Source: Bacteroidota bacterium (GTDB taxonomy: Bacteria; Bacteroidota; Bacteroidia; Chitinophagales; UBA8649). Taken from it: a DNA stretch of 64,000 nucleotides. Below the pieces are notes generated by a model. The model was not told the DNA's origin and searched no databases. It saw only the letters and a program-made list of their open reading frames with translations. The position numbers were made by a program, and so were the translations under genes. The stretch covers positions 1 through 64,000 of the forward strand of contig PKDX01000026.1 of the NCBI GenBank assembly GCA_002862745.1, given 5' to 3'. Numbering within the stretch: position 1 is the stretch's first letter; every line of letters begins with the position of its first letter. Positions 8,196 through 18,369 of this stretch are shown in pieces.

Positions 8196-10607
8196 TCAAT
8201 CTTCCCAAGTAACTGAGACTTCTTTATCTAAGCCTTTAGAAGGTATGTCGATATATGGGAGGTCAAGCATATCATTCTTTCCATCGCCGTCTTTATAGAA
8301 GGGGTCAAAATTGGAGATGGGGAGAAGATGTTGCAGGTTTTCCCGCTTGATTGATTGCGCTTTCCCATCGATCGTACAGCCTTGAACGCCAGCTTGTCCT
8401 TTTTTCCCATGCCAGTAAAGGCGAATGGTCTTAAAGGATAGGGAATGTCCATTGCTTTCTTTTGCCATACTTAAAGTATTTCCATAGAGCGAAAGGTTAA
8501 GCGATACGGACTTAGGGTGCTCAAGCTTTTCGTCATCATCATAGACTATAAGACTGCCCTTAATGTTATCGCCAAGGTAGATATGAAGCCTTAGGATGCC
8601 ATCATGATCTTCACCGGTATGCGCTATATTGCTTTGCATAGGTAGGATTCCTCCTGCGCGCACAAAGACCGGTAACCGATGCAGTGGGCTTTCTATTAGA
8701 TGCGCTTGCCCACCGGTATAGTGCTTATCCGAATAAAAATCAAACCAATCACCCTTCGGTAGATAGACTTTAGAGATCGTCTGATCACTGGGTACAGGGC
8801 AGATAAGTAAATCATCGCCAAGCATAAATTGGGAGTCATAGGCCTGAGACCACACCTCTTCTTCTTGGCCGTATTGCATACAAAGACTTCGCTGAATAGG
8901 CATTCCCTTCGTGTGCGCTTCGTAAAACAGCGAGTAGAGTAGTGGCATGAGGCGATAACGCAGCTTGGCATAGTTGCGCGCAATCTCTGTCACTTCCTCA
9001 CCATAAGTCCACGGTTCGGCGGAATTGGAATTAATCATTTTATGGCAACGGAAAAAAGGACTAAAGGCCGCAATAGAAAACCATCGCGCAAAGAGTTCCT
9101 TATCTCCTTCACCCATAAAGCCACCCACATCGTAGCCACTAAAGGGAAATCCACTCAGCCCAAGGCTGGTAATCATGCGGCTACCCATAAGCATGTGCTC
9201 GTTCGAAGCCACGTTATCTCCCGTCCACTTGGCAGCAAAGCGCTGTCCTCCCGCATAGGTCGCACGTGTTAGGATGAAAGGCCGTTCCCCGTTGCTTGCT
9301 TTACGAGCGCCCTCATAGGTTGCTCGGCTCATTTGCATGCCATAGACATTGCGTCCTTCCTTATGGCTTGTGCCCTCGCCTTCCCAATCGAACTGCACGA
9401 TGTTTGGGGTGTCTTGTCCCCAACTTGCCGGCTCATTCATATCATTCCAAAATCCGGCTACACCGTCTTGTGTTAACTGGGCGAATTGGCTAGCCCACCA
9501 ACTTCGAGCCAATGGCTTGGTATAATCGGGGAAACTGCTCTTTCCAGGCCATACGTCAGCAGTCCATGGACTACCGTCGGGATAGGTGAGGTATACATTT
9601 CCCTCTTTTCCCTGTGTATGGATAGGGTAGTTGTCGTCCTCTTTGATACCAGGATCCACAATGGTAACCGTATGAAATCCGAGGTCTTTGAGTTCTTGGT
9701 TTAGGCGTTTAGGATTAGGAAATCGATTCTTGTCCCAAGTAAACACCTTGTATTCATCCATATAATGAATGTCGTAATACAGGACATCGCAGGGAATATC
9801 CTTTTCGCGGTAGGTCTGTGCCAGACGAATAAATTCGGTATCGGGATAATAAGAGTAGCGGCATTGCTGTAGCCCTAGAGCCCATTTTGGAGGCATGGGA
9901 GTGGCTCCCGTCAGGTTCTTATACTCCGATAGAATAGCGGCAGGACTGTCACCATGTATAAAGTAGTAGTCCATAAGTCCAGCTTCGGCAGAAAAGTAGG
10001 CGAAACGATGGTTTGACGCTCCAAAGTTAAATTTGCTTCGATGGGTATTGTCAAAGAAAATGCCGTACCATAGTCCATTATTGCAACCCATATAAAAAGG
10101 AATCGTCGAATAGAGCTCGCGCGCACTTTCAGGATAACCGAGGTAGTCTGTATTCCAGTTGCTAAAGGCTGTTTGTCTTCGATTGAGGTGCCCTGTTTTT
10201 TCTCCAAGTCCTACAAAACGTTCCTCAGCATGAATCTTTTTATAACAACCTACTTCTTCACCATTCCATAGGATACCAAAGTCATCCGCATTGATTACTC
10301 GATCGTCAAGCGTGGAGAAAGTGAGTCGACCATTGTCGATCTCCATTTGAACCCTAAACTTCATCCCACTGATTTGGTAATGATTTCCCTGCTTTTCAAA
10401 TGATAGCTCACCATGCATATCTTCGGATTGAATTACAGCATAGGGGTTGGCCTTGGAGGTCGGATTTTGCACTCGTTGTTGTCGAGCTGTAACACGTAGC
10501 ACATAGTCACTATATCTTACGAGTTGGAGGTCTGCATGCTCACCTGAGGCCGTTATGCGCTGTTGATTTTCCTTTATTTCTTTAATGGTGCCTATTCCTT
10601 TCATCAT
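8196..10607 (-). CDS. GH31 alpha-glucosidase
   Basis: GFWNDMNEPASWG (catalytic Asp region), WTGDNVASNEHML, FARWFSIAAFSPFFRCH. Confidence 0.92.
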   Translation of the reverse strand: MMKGIGTIKEIKENQQRITASGEHADLQLVRYSDYVLRVTARQQRVQNPTSKANPYAVIQSEDMHGELSFEKQGNHYQISGMKFRVQMEIDNGRLTFSTLDDRVINADDFGILWNGEEVGCYKKIHAEERFVGLGEKTGHLNRRQTAFSNWNTDYLGYPESARELYSTIPFYMGCNNGLWYGIFFDNTHRSKFNFGASNHRFAYFSAEAGLMDYYFIHGDSPAAILSEYKNLTGATPMPPKWALGLQQCRYSYYPDTEFIRLAQTYREKDIPCDVLYYDIHYMDEYKVFTWDKNRFPNPKRLNQELKDLGFHTVTIVDPGIKEDDNYPIHTQGKEGNVYLTYPDGSPWTADVWPGKSSFPDYTKPLARSWWASQFAQLTQDGVAGFWNDMNEPASWGQDTPNIVQFDWEGEGTSHKEGRNVYGMQMSRATYEGARKASNGERPFILTRATYAGGQRFAAKWTGDNVASNEHMLMGSRMITSLGLSGFPFSGYDVGGFMGEGDKELFARWFSIAAFSPFFRCHKMINSNSAEPWTYGEEVTEIARNYAKLRYRLMPLLYSLFYEAHTKGMPIQRSLCMQYGQEEEVWSQAYDSQFMLGDDLLICPVPSDQTISKVYLPKGDWFDFYSDKHYTGGQAHLIESPLHRLPVFVRAGGILPMQSNIAHTGEDHDGILRLHIYLGDNIKGSLIVYDDDEKLEHPKSVSLNLSLYGNTLSMAKESNGHSLSFKTIRLYWHGKKGQAGVQGCTIDGKAQSIKRENLQHLLPISNFDPFYKDGDGKNDMLDLPYIDIPSKGLDKEVSVTWED

Positions 10608-10741
10608 CTTGGTGCGTGATCTATACGTAAAATATGAGAAAACCCTATATTTCCCGCGTTCTTTCTAGGAAAATAACTAATTTCCTAATTGAATCGAAAT
10701 ACGTCCTATGGCGTACAAAAAAAATACAAAACCACTTTACC

Positions 10742-13700
10742 ATGCCTAGAATTTATCTTTTAGGCGTTCTTCTCACATTGTTCACAGGTAGTCTTTTTGG
10801 ACAGGGATCTATTTCAGGAGTTGTCGTGGATGAAAACGATGACCCGACCTATGGCGCTGCTGTAAAAATTATTGAGTTAGAACGTTCTGCCCTTACTGAT
10901 TTAGATGGTGTTTTCTTTTTTGATGACATCCCGGAAGGTCGATATCTAATTTCTATTGAGTCATTGGGATATGACAAGATCGTTCAGTCCGTCAATGTAG
11001 GCCCGGATGCTGCGGTTGCTATGGGAAGCATTTCCCTAATGGAAAATATTGAGCTTACCGAAGAAATTGTCGTCGTAGGATATGGCGTCTCCAAGAAACG
11101 AGATATTGTTGGAGCGATTACCAAAATTGATGGCGATGACGCGAGCGATGCCTTAGGAAATAGTTTTGAGGCCAACCTTCAGGGAAAGGCCGCGGGGGTG
11201 CAAGTATTACAGTCGAGTGGTATTGCAGGGTCTGGAGCACGGATTCGGATTCGTGGAACGGGATCTATTACTTCGGGCGGTGATCCATTATATGTGGTTG
11301 ACGGAATTCCAATTACCCAAGATCCCTTTATCAATGGATCAGAAGGAGGTCAAAACTATAATCCACTCTCGACGATTAACCCAAATGACATTGAATCCAT
11401 TGAGATTCTCAAGGATGCTTCGGCGGCAGCTATCTATGGATCGCGAGGAGCTAACGGGGTAGTGCTAATCACCACAAAAAAGGGAAAGACAAAAAAGCCT
11501 AAATGGAATTATAATTCTAATCTGGGATTCTCAGGATTAGCAGTAGATATTACGGATGACTACCTTACCACTTCGGAGTGGATTCAACTCAACCAAGAGG
11601 CTTGGGAAAATGATGGCAATGTAGGCCGTGCTCCACTACCTGGCGGAATGTCTTATGATGATTTGCCTGCCGAGGATTATGATTGGTTTGATGCCTTATT
11701 ACGCAAAGGAATAAAGCAAGAGCACAACCTATCAGTGGCCTTTGGAAAAGAGAAACTCGATGTCTATGCCAGCTTTAACTACCTCAATACGGAAAGTTAT
11801 CAGGTAGGTAACAATTTTGAGCGCCTTGCAGGCCGCCTAAATCTTGGCTATACTCCCATTAAATGGTTTAACGTAAACCTGCGTTCCTCTCTATCTCAAG
11901 GACTAAATAACAGAGTGTCTCAAGCATGGGATGGAGGTCTTGGAACCGCGGAATCTACGCTCTTGCCATTCTATTCGGTAGACTCATTTCAGTATGCCAC
12001 CGGTCAGCGTAACCCGCTCTTTAAGACAAACTACCTCGATTGGAATACGCTTGAACTTCGTACGATTAACAATTTAACCCTCGCTATTACTCCGGTCAAA
12101 AACTTACAGATAAAGGCCTTTGGTGGATTGGACTACATGGATCTTAGGGATAGCCGTCTAGAGGATTCCTTATGGACGCTAACCGATGTTTTTTCCAAGC
12201 TTGATCAGAAGAACATTACGAACTATATGGTCAATGGTACGGTAGACTATCGCACCGACTTTTGGGAGAATCACACATTGTCTCTTCTAGGGGGGTGGGA
12301 GTATCAGCAGTCAACCACCGTAGGAGAGTTTACCGAGATAAAAAATGCATTAGGGCATATCTACAATACCATGGAGGTATATGATTCACCGAATGCGGAT
12401 ACCACAGTTACGGAATACGATGATAACCAATGGCGTTTTACTTCCAGTCTCTTTCGTCTAAACTATAACTTCAAAGACAAGCTTATTGTCAATATGAATC
12501 ACCGTATTGATGCGTCTTCAAAGTTTGGTAGGGATCGAAAGACAGGGCACTTCCCCGGGCTAGGACTCGCCTACATCATGTCAGAAGACTCATGGTTAGC
12601 TAACTCTGATAAGATCAGCTTTCTTAAGGTACGAGCCAGTGTAGGACGTACGGGAAATGCCGACATTCCTTATGATGCTCAATTTGGGGGATATAGTCCA
12701 GGAAGTTCGTCGAATATTTATGCTGGTCAGCCGATTGTGTCTTATGCGAGCCTTCCCAACAGCCAGCTTGCCTGGGAGACGACTTGGACTACTGATGCTG
12801 GGATCGAGGTTGGATTCCTTCGTGATCGAATCACTGCCGAGTTAGGATACTACAATAAGATTACCCGTGATGCCATTATTTTTGTTCGTATACCGACATC
12901 CACAGGACAGGCGGGATACTTTGATAATATCGCTCAAATTCGAAACCGTGGGGTAGAGTTTATGATTACTTCGCGCAACCTTGTAGGTGATCGCTTTAGC
13001 TGGCGAACTGATCTAAATCTGACGCATAACCGCAATAAGGTGATTGATGTTGGAACAGCCCAACCCGATGCATTGGCAGGAAGTGGTGATACCCGAGTTA
13101 TCGAAGGAATGCCCATGGGAGTAAATTATCTCGTACGATTCTCGCACGTTGATCCCGACAATGGATTGCCGGTATTCCTTGATGCCGACGGCAATGAGAC
13201 CTATGAATGGTCAGAAGAAAATCGAGTACCTGTAGGAAATGTTCAGCCTAAAGTAGTTGGAGGATTGACTAATACCTTCACCATTGGTCAGAACCTGGAA
13301 ATTGAAATCTTGGGAACCTTCACCATCGGAGGAAACATATATGATGATGCGGCTAAACGTCAGTTGGGTGTATGGACCGAATGGAATATGCAACGCGATA
13401 TCTTAAATCGATGGACGGGCCCAGGCGATGTGAATGCGATATATCCTCGCCTCACACGAAACTCTACAACCTATGGAGGCATGGGATCTGAGTGGTTCTA
13501 CAATACCGATCAGTGGTTGTATGACGCGAGTTATTTCCGCTTGAAGAAATTGGCCATTAAATATTCTCTACCCAATAAGCTCTTTGCGAATAAATCATGG
13601 ATTGCAGGCTGTGATGTCGGGTTTACGACCATCAACTTATTTACCATTGCGGCCTACCGTCGCGATCCGGAAATTGTGCGTGACCTCGATGGTCCACAGG

Positions 13701-13783
13701 CTATGAACTTGAGCCCTAATGTGACCTACCTCACACCGCCTCAAGAGCGCACATTTAACTTTTCTGTAAACGTAAACTTCTAA
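10742..13783 (+). CDS. SusC/RagA-family TonB-linked outer-membrane protein
   Basis: Signal peptide from MPRIYLLG; carboxypeptidase-like GSISGVVVDENDDPTYGAAVKI; plug motif SGIAGSGARIRIRGTGSITSGGDPLYVVDGIP; NPNDIESIEILKDASAAAIYGSRGANGVVLITTKKG. Confidence 0.95.
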   Translation: MPRIYLLGVLLTLFTGSLFGQGSISGVVVDENDDPTYGAAVKIIELERSALTDLDGVFFFDDIPEGRYLISIESLGYDKIVQSVNVGPDAAVAMGSISLMENIELTEEIVVVGYGVSKKRDIVGAITKIDGDDASDALGNSFEANLQGKAAGVQVLQSSGIAGSGARIRIRGTGSITSGGDPLYVVDGIPITQDPFINGSEGGQNYNPLSTINPNDIESIEILKDASAAAIYGSRGANGVVLITTKKGKTKKPKWNYNSNLGFSGLAVDITDDYLTTSEWIQLNQEAWENDGNVGRAPLPGGMSYDDLPAEDYDWFDALLRKGIKQEHNLSVAFGKEKLDVYASFNYLNTESYQVGNNFERLAGRLNLGYTPIKWFNVNLRSSLSQGLNNRVSQAWDGGLGTAESTLLPFYSVDSFQYATGQRNPLFKTNYLDWNTLELRTINNLTLAITPVKNLQIKAFGGLDYMDLRDSRLEDSLWTLTDVFSKLDQKNITNYMVNGTVDYRTDFWENHTLSLLGGWEYQQSTTVGEFTEIKNALGHIYNTMEVYDSPNADTTVTEYDDNQWRFTSSLFRLNYNFKDKLIVNMNHRIDASSKFGRDRKTGHFPGLGLAYIMSEDSWLANSDKISFLKVRASVGRTGNADIPYDAQFGGYSPGSSSNIYAGQPIVSYASLPNSQLAWETTWTTDAGIEVGFLRDRITAELGYYNKITRDAIIFVRIPTSTGQAGYFDNIAQIRNRGVEFMITSRNLVGDRFSWRTDLNLTHNRNKVIDVGTAQPDALAGSGDTRVIEGMPMGVNYLVRFSHVDPDNGLPVFLDADGNETYEWSEENRVPVGNVQPKVVGGLTNTFTIGQNLEIEILGTFTIGGNIYDDAAKRQLGVWTEWNMQRDILNRWTGPGDVNAIYPRLTRNSTTYGGMGSEWFYNTDQWLYDASYFRLKKLAIKYSLPNKLFANKSWIAGCDVGFTTINLFTIAAYRRDPEIVRDLDGPQAMNLSPNVTYLTPPQERTFNFSVNVNF

Positions 13784-13786
13784 GCC

Positions 13787-15148
13787 ATGACAAAGTATTC
13801 TATTCTTTTTGTATCACTAGGTTTGTTGTTAGGGACGTCTTGCGAGAAGTTAGTCGAAACCGAGTCTCCTTATCTTGATCAGGATGCTTATTTCCAAAAT
13901 GAAGCGGAAGTTTTAGCTTCTTTAAACGAGGGATATCGCATTCTGGCCTTTGGGGAGGTTATGGGTGGTAATACCTGGTTAGCGAGCGAGTTAATGGCCG
14001 ATAACATTAATGGTTCTAATCTGTCGGGTGATTTCAAAGCCTACCATACGCACAATACAGGAATTTTCATTGGCTTTACACGAGGTATCTGGCAGCAGAA
14101 CTTTGCCGCTGTAGGTGAGATCAATCGCCTTCTTGCGGGAAAGGCCAATGCCAACCTTCCGCAGGCCTTAGACGATGAGGTCACAGGATCCGCTCTATTT
14201 GTGCGTGCCTTTGTGCATTTTGAAATGGTTCGCCTATTTGCTCAGCCTTATGGATATACTTCGGACAATAGCCATTTAGGTATACCCTACCGCGATGCAT
14301 GGGGTGTGGATCCTCAACCTCGATTAACGGTCGATGAAGTATACACTAAAATCATTGATGATTTAAATACAGCCATTGCCTTACTGCCGGAGCAAAGCAC
14401 CATAAGTGCAGCACATGCCAATCGTTGGGCGGCAAAAGCCTTACTAGCCCAGGTATACTTCCAAATGAATGATTACTCCAATGCGCACAGCTTAGCGCAG
14501 GAGATTGTCGATATGGGGCCATATTACCTGGTTGATTCTATTGGAGGTCGATTTGATGAAATGATGACGACTGAAGATATCCTCGTTCAACCTGATGGCG
14601 GTGGATTTAACAGCGGAGCGAATTGGCAAGGTCATTACCGAAATGATAATGGTACACCTACGATACGTATGTCAGAGTCAGTGTATGTAGAAGCTACAGC
14701 CAACACGCTTGATCTCCGCGGTCAGCAGTGGTTTACTGAAAGTGGTAATAACATCTTTTTAAACAAAGCCAATGGTTCGAATGACTTGTTTCATCCAGTG
14801 TTACACCTTACTGAAGTACTATTGATTAAAGCGGAATCCGCTGCAATTCTTGGTTTAACGGCTGAAGCAGAAAACGATGTCAACCAAATTATAGTCCGTG
14901 CGGGTATGACCCCTGTCTCAGGGCTGTCAAACAGTGATTTAATCAGCCTTATTCGAAGTCAACGTCGATTAGAAATGGTAGGGGAGGGGAATCGCTTGCA
15001 CGACTTGAAACGAATTGCAGTATCGGAAAACCAGAACCTATTCATTAATGGAGCGCCATGGGATTGTCCAGGTATGGTTGTACAGTTCCCCGATGATGAG
15101 TTAAACGGAAACCCTGGCATGCCAGCCAATGAAGAAGGCGGATGCTAA
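13787..15148 (+). CDS. SusD/RagB-family nutrient-binding outer-membrane lipoprotein
   Basis: Lipobox LLLGTSCEK; directly downstream of susC-like gene; ANRWAAKALLAQVYFQMNDYSNA and C-terminal RRLEMVGEGNRLHDLKR. Confidence 0.93.
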   Translation: MTKYSILFVSLGLLLGTSCEKLVETESPYLDQDAYFQNEAEVLASLNEGYRILAFGEVMGGNTWLASELMADNINGSNLSGDFKAYHTHNTGIFIGFTRGIWQQNFAAVGEINRLLAGKANANLPQALDDEVTGSALFVRAFVHFEMVRLFAQPYGYTSDNSHLGIPYRDAWGVDPQPRLTVDEVYTKIIDDLNTAIALLPEQSTISAAHANRWAAKALLAQVYFQMNDYSNAHSLAQEIVDMGPYYLVDSIGGRFDEMMTTEDILVQPDGGGFNSGANWQGHYRNDNGTPTIRMSESVYVEATANTLDLRGQQWFTESGNNIFLNKANGSNDLFHPVLHLTEVLLIKAESAAILGLTAEAENDVNQIIVRAGMTPVSGLSNSDLISLIRSQRRLEMVGEGNRLHDLKRIAVSENQNLFINGAPWDCPGMVVQFPDDELNGNPGMPANEEGGC

Positions 15149-15158
15149 ACCTAAGCTT

Positions 15159-15659
15159 ATGAAGAAGATTTTTATACTCCCTATTGCCATCTTGATGCTC
15201 GCAATAACCGCCTGCCAAGATGATTTAGTTCTTGATAACGAGCCATTGAAAACCGACGGTATCCAAGGGAATTGGGTGCTTTCCGTTGTCGAAATGCAAG
15301 ATTATAAGGCCATTAATGTTTCCGATCGAAGACTTGATGTTTCTTACGTATTTACTGAAGTAGCTCAACTCACTACGATGTCCTTTAATTCAGCGGACTT
15401 CACCTTTACCTATAATGAAGGAGATAATCCATCCTTTTTACCTGAATCAGGAACTTGGCGTTTTGTCAACACAGCAAACAATGATTGGAGTGCGAACTAT
15501 CCTGATGAATTACATCTCATTGCTGGTGGGGATACCACAGCGTTAGCTCTTGCTGGACCTGTGCGACCTCAAGATGAGTATCTCCAGTTTACCATTCGAA
15601 AAAATTGTCCAGAAGACAATCAAGGATATGGCTATTTATTCAAATTCGTACGTCAATAA
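15159..15659 (+). CDS. Lipoprotein in the alpha-glucan locus (SusE-position; DUF5004-like?)
   Basis: Lipobox MLAITACQDD from the 15159 start; 3-prime of susD; overall family uncertain. Confidence 0.7.
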   Translation: MKKIFILPIAILMLAITACQDDLVLDNEPLKTDGIQGNWVLSVVEMQDYKAINVSDRRLDVSYVFTEVAQLTTMSFNSADFTFTYNEGDNPSFLPESGTWRFVNTANNDWSANYPDELHLIAGGDTTALALAGPVRPQDEYLQFTIRKNCPEDNQGYGYLFKFVRQ

Positions 15660-15660
15660 T

Positions 15661-16563
15661 ATGCGCTTTATGAAACGATTATTACCATCAATTTTTGTGC
15701 TTCTCGGTGTATGTCTTAGCCCAGTTTATGGCCAAGTCTCGACCCTTCCTTCTTCGGTAGAAGATCCAACGCAACCCGTTACGATTACGGTAGATATTGC
15801 CGCTATGGACGGATCAATCGATCACGTTGCTGCGCTTCAAGCGGCTGTGTCGAGTGGTGAAGACCTTTACGTGTGGACTTGGAAGCCTGCGGAACATCCC
15901 GACGGACATCCCAATGTCAACGGCCTGGGAGCTCAACCCTGGAAGGATTCCAATCCCAATCTGATTATGACTAACAATTTTGATGGTACATTCTCTTGGA
16001 CCATCGTTCCTACAGATTTCTATGAAGTGTCAGCCTCCGACGTGTTTAACGAAGACATTCATTTTTTGGTGAAGCCTAAAGACGGCGGTGGATACGGCGA
16101 TCCAGATATAAAGTCAGAGGACTTGCTCGTTCCCGTTGATCCACCGGCTCTACCTGTAACGAAGGTCCGATCATTCCCATCGATTGCTACAGGAGACTCT
16201 CTAGTACGTATTGGGTCAGATGATGTGTTCACCCTGATTTATGATAACAACTATGAAGAAAAACCGTCAATGCAAGGGGTCAATGATCTTTGCGTCTATG
16301 TTGTAGCTACTTGGACGGATTATCTCGGCACTCAAAACACTACAGAATACACGCCGATAACGCAAGTAGGCAACCAATCAGAATTGGCTATGCGTGATAT
16401 GGGCCAAGGACTTTTTCAGTTTTCTTTTTGGCCAACACGTTTCTTCAACTTACCTGAAGGAAGTGTCGTGCGTCAACTTGAATTCAGGGTCTTACGTCAA
16501 AATGTAATCAACTCCAATGATGTCTCCGATGGAACCTTCATCTATAGACTCAGCTGTTTCTAA
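15661..16563 (+). CDS. Secreted protein of unknown function in the alpha-glucan locus
   Basis: Signal peptide MKRLLPSIFVLLGVCLSPVYGQ; co-directional with susCD; no clear domain recognised. Confidence 0.65.
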   Translation: MRFMKRLLPSIFVLLGVCLSPVYGQVSTLPSSVEDPTQPVTITVDIAAMDGSIDHVAALQAAVSSGEDLYVWTWKPAEHPDGHPNVNGLGAQPWKDSNPNLIMTNNFDGTFSWTIVPTDFYEVSASDVFNEDIHFLVKPKDGGGYGDPDIKSEDLLVPVDPPALPVTKVRSFPSIATGDSLVRIGSDDVFTLIYDNNYEEKPSMQGVNDLCVYVVATWTDYLGTQNTTEYTPITQVGNQSELAMRDMGQGLFQFSFWPTRFFNLPEGSVVRQLEFRVLRQNVINSNDVSDGTFIYRLSCF

Positions 16564-16601
16564 TCAAAATAATTTTTCATTTAAACACCAAATCAAACAC
16601 T

Positions 16602-18353
16602 ATGAAAAACTTATTCTCAACCCTTATGGCAAGCATTATGCTTTGTGCTGCTCTTCAGGCACAGACCTACAATGTGACCTTCCAAGTGGATATGAATACT
16701 CAGACGTCGGTACCGGATACCATTTCTGTGGCCGGTAGCTTCCAAGAGTTCACTTCGGTGGGGGCTGCATGGCAAGCCGGTGCAACGCAAATGACTGATG
16801 ACAATATGGATGGAATCTATGAAGTAACCGTGGCAATGACAGGAGCTCCTGATACCATTCAATATAAATTTATCAATGGCCTTGCTTGGGGAAATAATGA
16901 GGGCATTTCAGGTCCTTGTGCGTATCCTGGTTCAGATAACCGATATGCAGCGATTACTTCAGATACTACCTTGACGTATTGCTACAATACGTGCGACGCA
17001 TTTTGTCCAACCATCGATACAGTCAATGTGACCTTCCGCGTCGATATGAGCATGGAGCCAGTCGTCAATGCGCCAATTACAGTTGCAGGAAACTTCTTAA
17101 GCAGTGTAATTGATAGTAACTGGTCGGATTGGACGGGTGGACAGTTTAATTTGTCAAATACGTGTGGAGGTTTCTACGAGGGTACAGTACGTATGCTTTC
17201 AGGAACCTATCAGTTTAAGTTTCAAAATGGCATCGATGGATGGGAAGGATTTGCCAACAATAGAGCGTTAGTCGTGCCTGCAGGTGGTGGTGATGTTGTG
17301 TTAGATCGTGCACTGTTTAATAACGAAGATTCTACTGTAGTACTTTCTACTAATGTGACTTTCCAAGCTGATATGCGTCGCCAGTTTGTCGACCCATCAC
17401 TAAGTGATCCTGATACGGTAATTGTGGCAGGTTCTTTTGGTAGCTCTGTTGTAGGAGGAAACTTCGGTGATTGGAATGATTGCGGCTACACCTTGTTAGA
17501 AGGAGCTACGGTAGATTCTATGTTTTCTGGCACCTACACCATTACAGAAGGAAACTATGAGTATAAGTACTTAAATGGCTGTGGAGGCTGGGAAAGCGTT
17601 GCTAATGCCTCTTTAGATCTTGATGGTTGTGTTACCGATACGGTGATTACGCGATGCTTTAATCGCCTTACAGAAGACTGCGGTCCTATTTTAGCGCCAA
17701 TTGATGTTACCTTCCGCGTTGATATGAGTGAGCAAATTGTGAATGCTAGTGGAGTCTATGTGGCCGGTACCTTCCAAAATCCTGCATGGATTAAGTATAC
17801 ACTGGGTATGGATGATAGTGATGCCAATAAGGTCTATGAGTACACAACGACAGTGATCCCTGATCGCTATGCCTTCTTATTTTTTAACGGGGCCGATACA
17901 GCGAATACGGATATCTATGCTGAGGTACACAACTTTGAAATGTCAGGATGTGGAGAGCCTAACGGTATTGGAGGATACAATCGCGTAGCGGATTTATCTA
18001 TGGCAACGGGTGATACGATTCTTCCCATATGGAAGTTTGAGTCTTGCGACTTAGGCGTAGGCGATACATCAACGACACCGCCACCTACACCCCCAACTGG
18101 CTTAGATAATCTTGACCTATCAACGGCAATTTATCCAAACCCTGCGGAGGTAAGCCTTACATTCCAGCTGGTAGATAACGGAATCCATCAGGTTTCTTTG
18201 ATGAATGCTGTGGGGCAAGAGGTTCGCACTTTGACGTTAACTGATGGTCAAGGCACATTGGATGTATCGAACATACATTCCGGTGTCTACACTATCTTAA
18301 TCGAAAATTTACATACTGGACGACGTGGAACGCGTTCAGTAATCATTGAATAA
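16602..18353 (+). CDS. Secreted protein with four repeated starch-binding-like (CBM20/E-set-like) domains and T9SS C-terminal domain
   Basis: Repeats begin YNVTFQVDMN / VNVTFRVDMS / TNVTFQADMRR / IDVTFRVDMSE, each followed by (V)AGSF/AGNF/AGTF and YQFKFQNG/YEYKYLNG; C-term IYPNPAEVSLTFQL...SVIIE. Confidence 0.75.
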   Translation: MKNLFSTLMASIMLCAALQAQTYNVTFQVDMNTQTSVPDTISVAGSFQEFTSVGAAWQAGATQMTDDNMDGIYEVTVAMTGAPDTIQYKFINGLAWGNNEGISGPCAYPGSDNRYAAITSDTTLTYCYNTCDAFCPTIDTVNVTFRVDMSMEPVVNAPITVAGNFLSSVIDSNWSDWTGGQFNLSNTCGGFYEGTVRMLSGTYQFKFQNGIDGWEGFANNRALVVPAGGGDVVLDRALFNNEDSTVVLSTNVTFQADMRRQFVDPSLSDPDTVIVAGSFGSSVVGGNFGDWNDCGYTLLEGATVDSMFSGTYTITEGNYEYKYLNGCGGWESVANASLDLDGCVTDTVITRCFNRLTEDCGPILAPIDVTFRVDMSEQIVNASGVYVAGTFQNPAWIKYTLGMDDSDANKVYEYTTTVIPDRYAFLFFNGADTANTDIYAEVHNFEMSGCGEPNGIGGYNRVADLSMATGDTILPIWKFESCDLGVGDTSTTPPPTPPTGLDNLDLSTAIYPNPAEVSLTFQLVDNGIHQVSLMNAVGQEVRTLTLTDGQGTLDVSNIHSGVYTILIENLHTGRRGTRSVIIE

Positions 18354-18369
18354 ATCAAACGATATCCGG

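Noticed and set aside
9042-9272. Several 60-100 aa ORFs inside the GH31 gene on the other strand
   Set aside because: Shadow ORFs of a conserved GH31 coding sequence.
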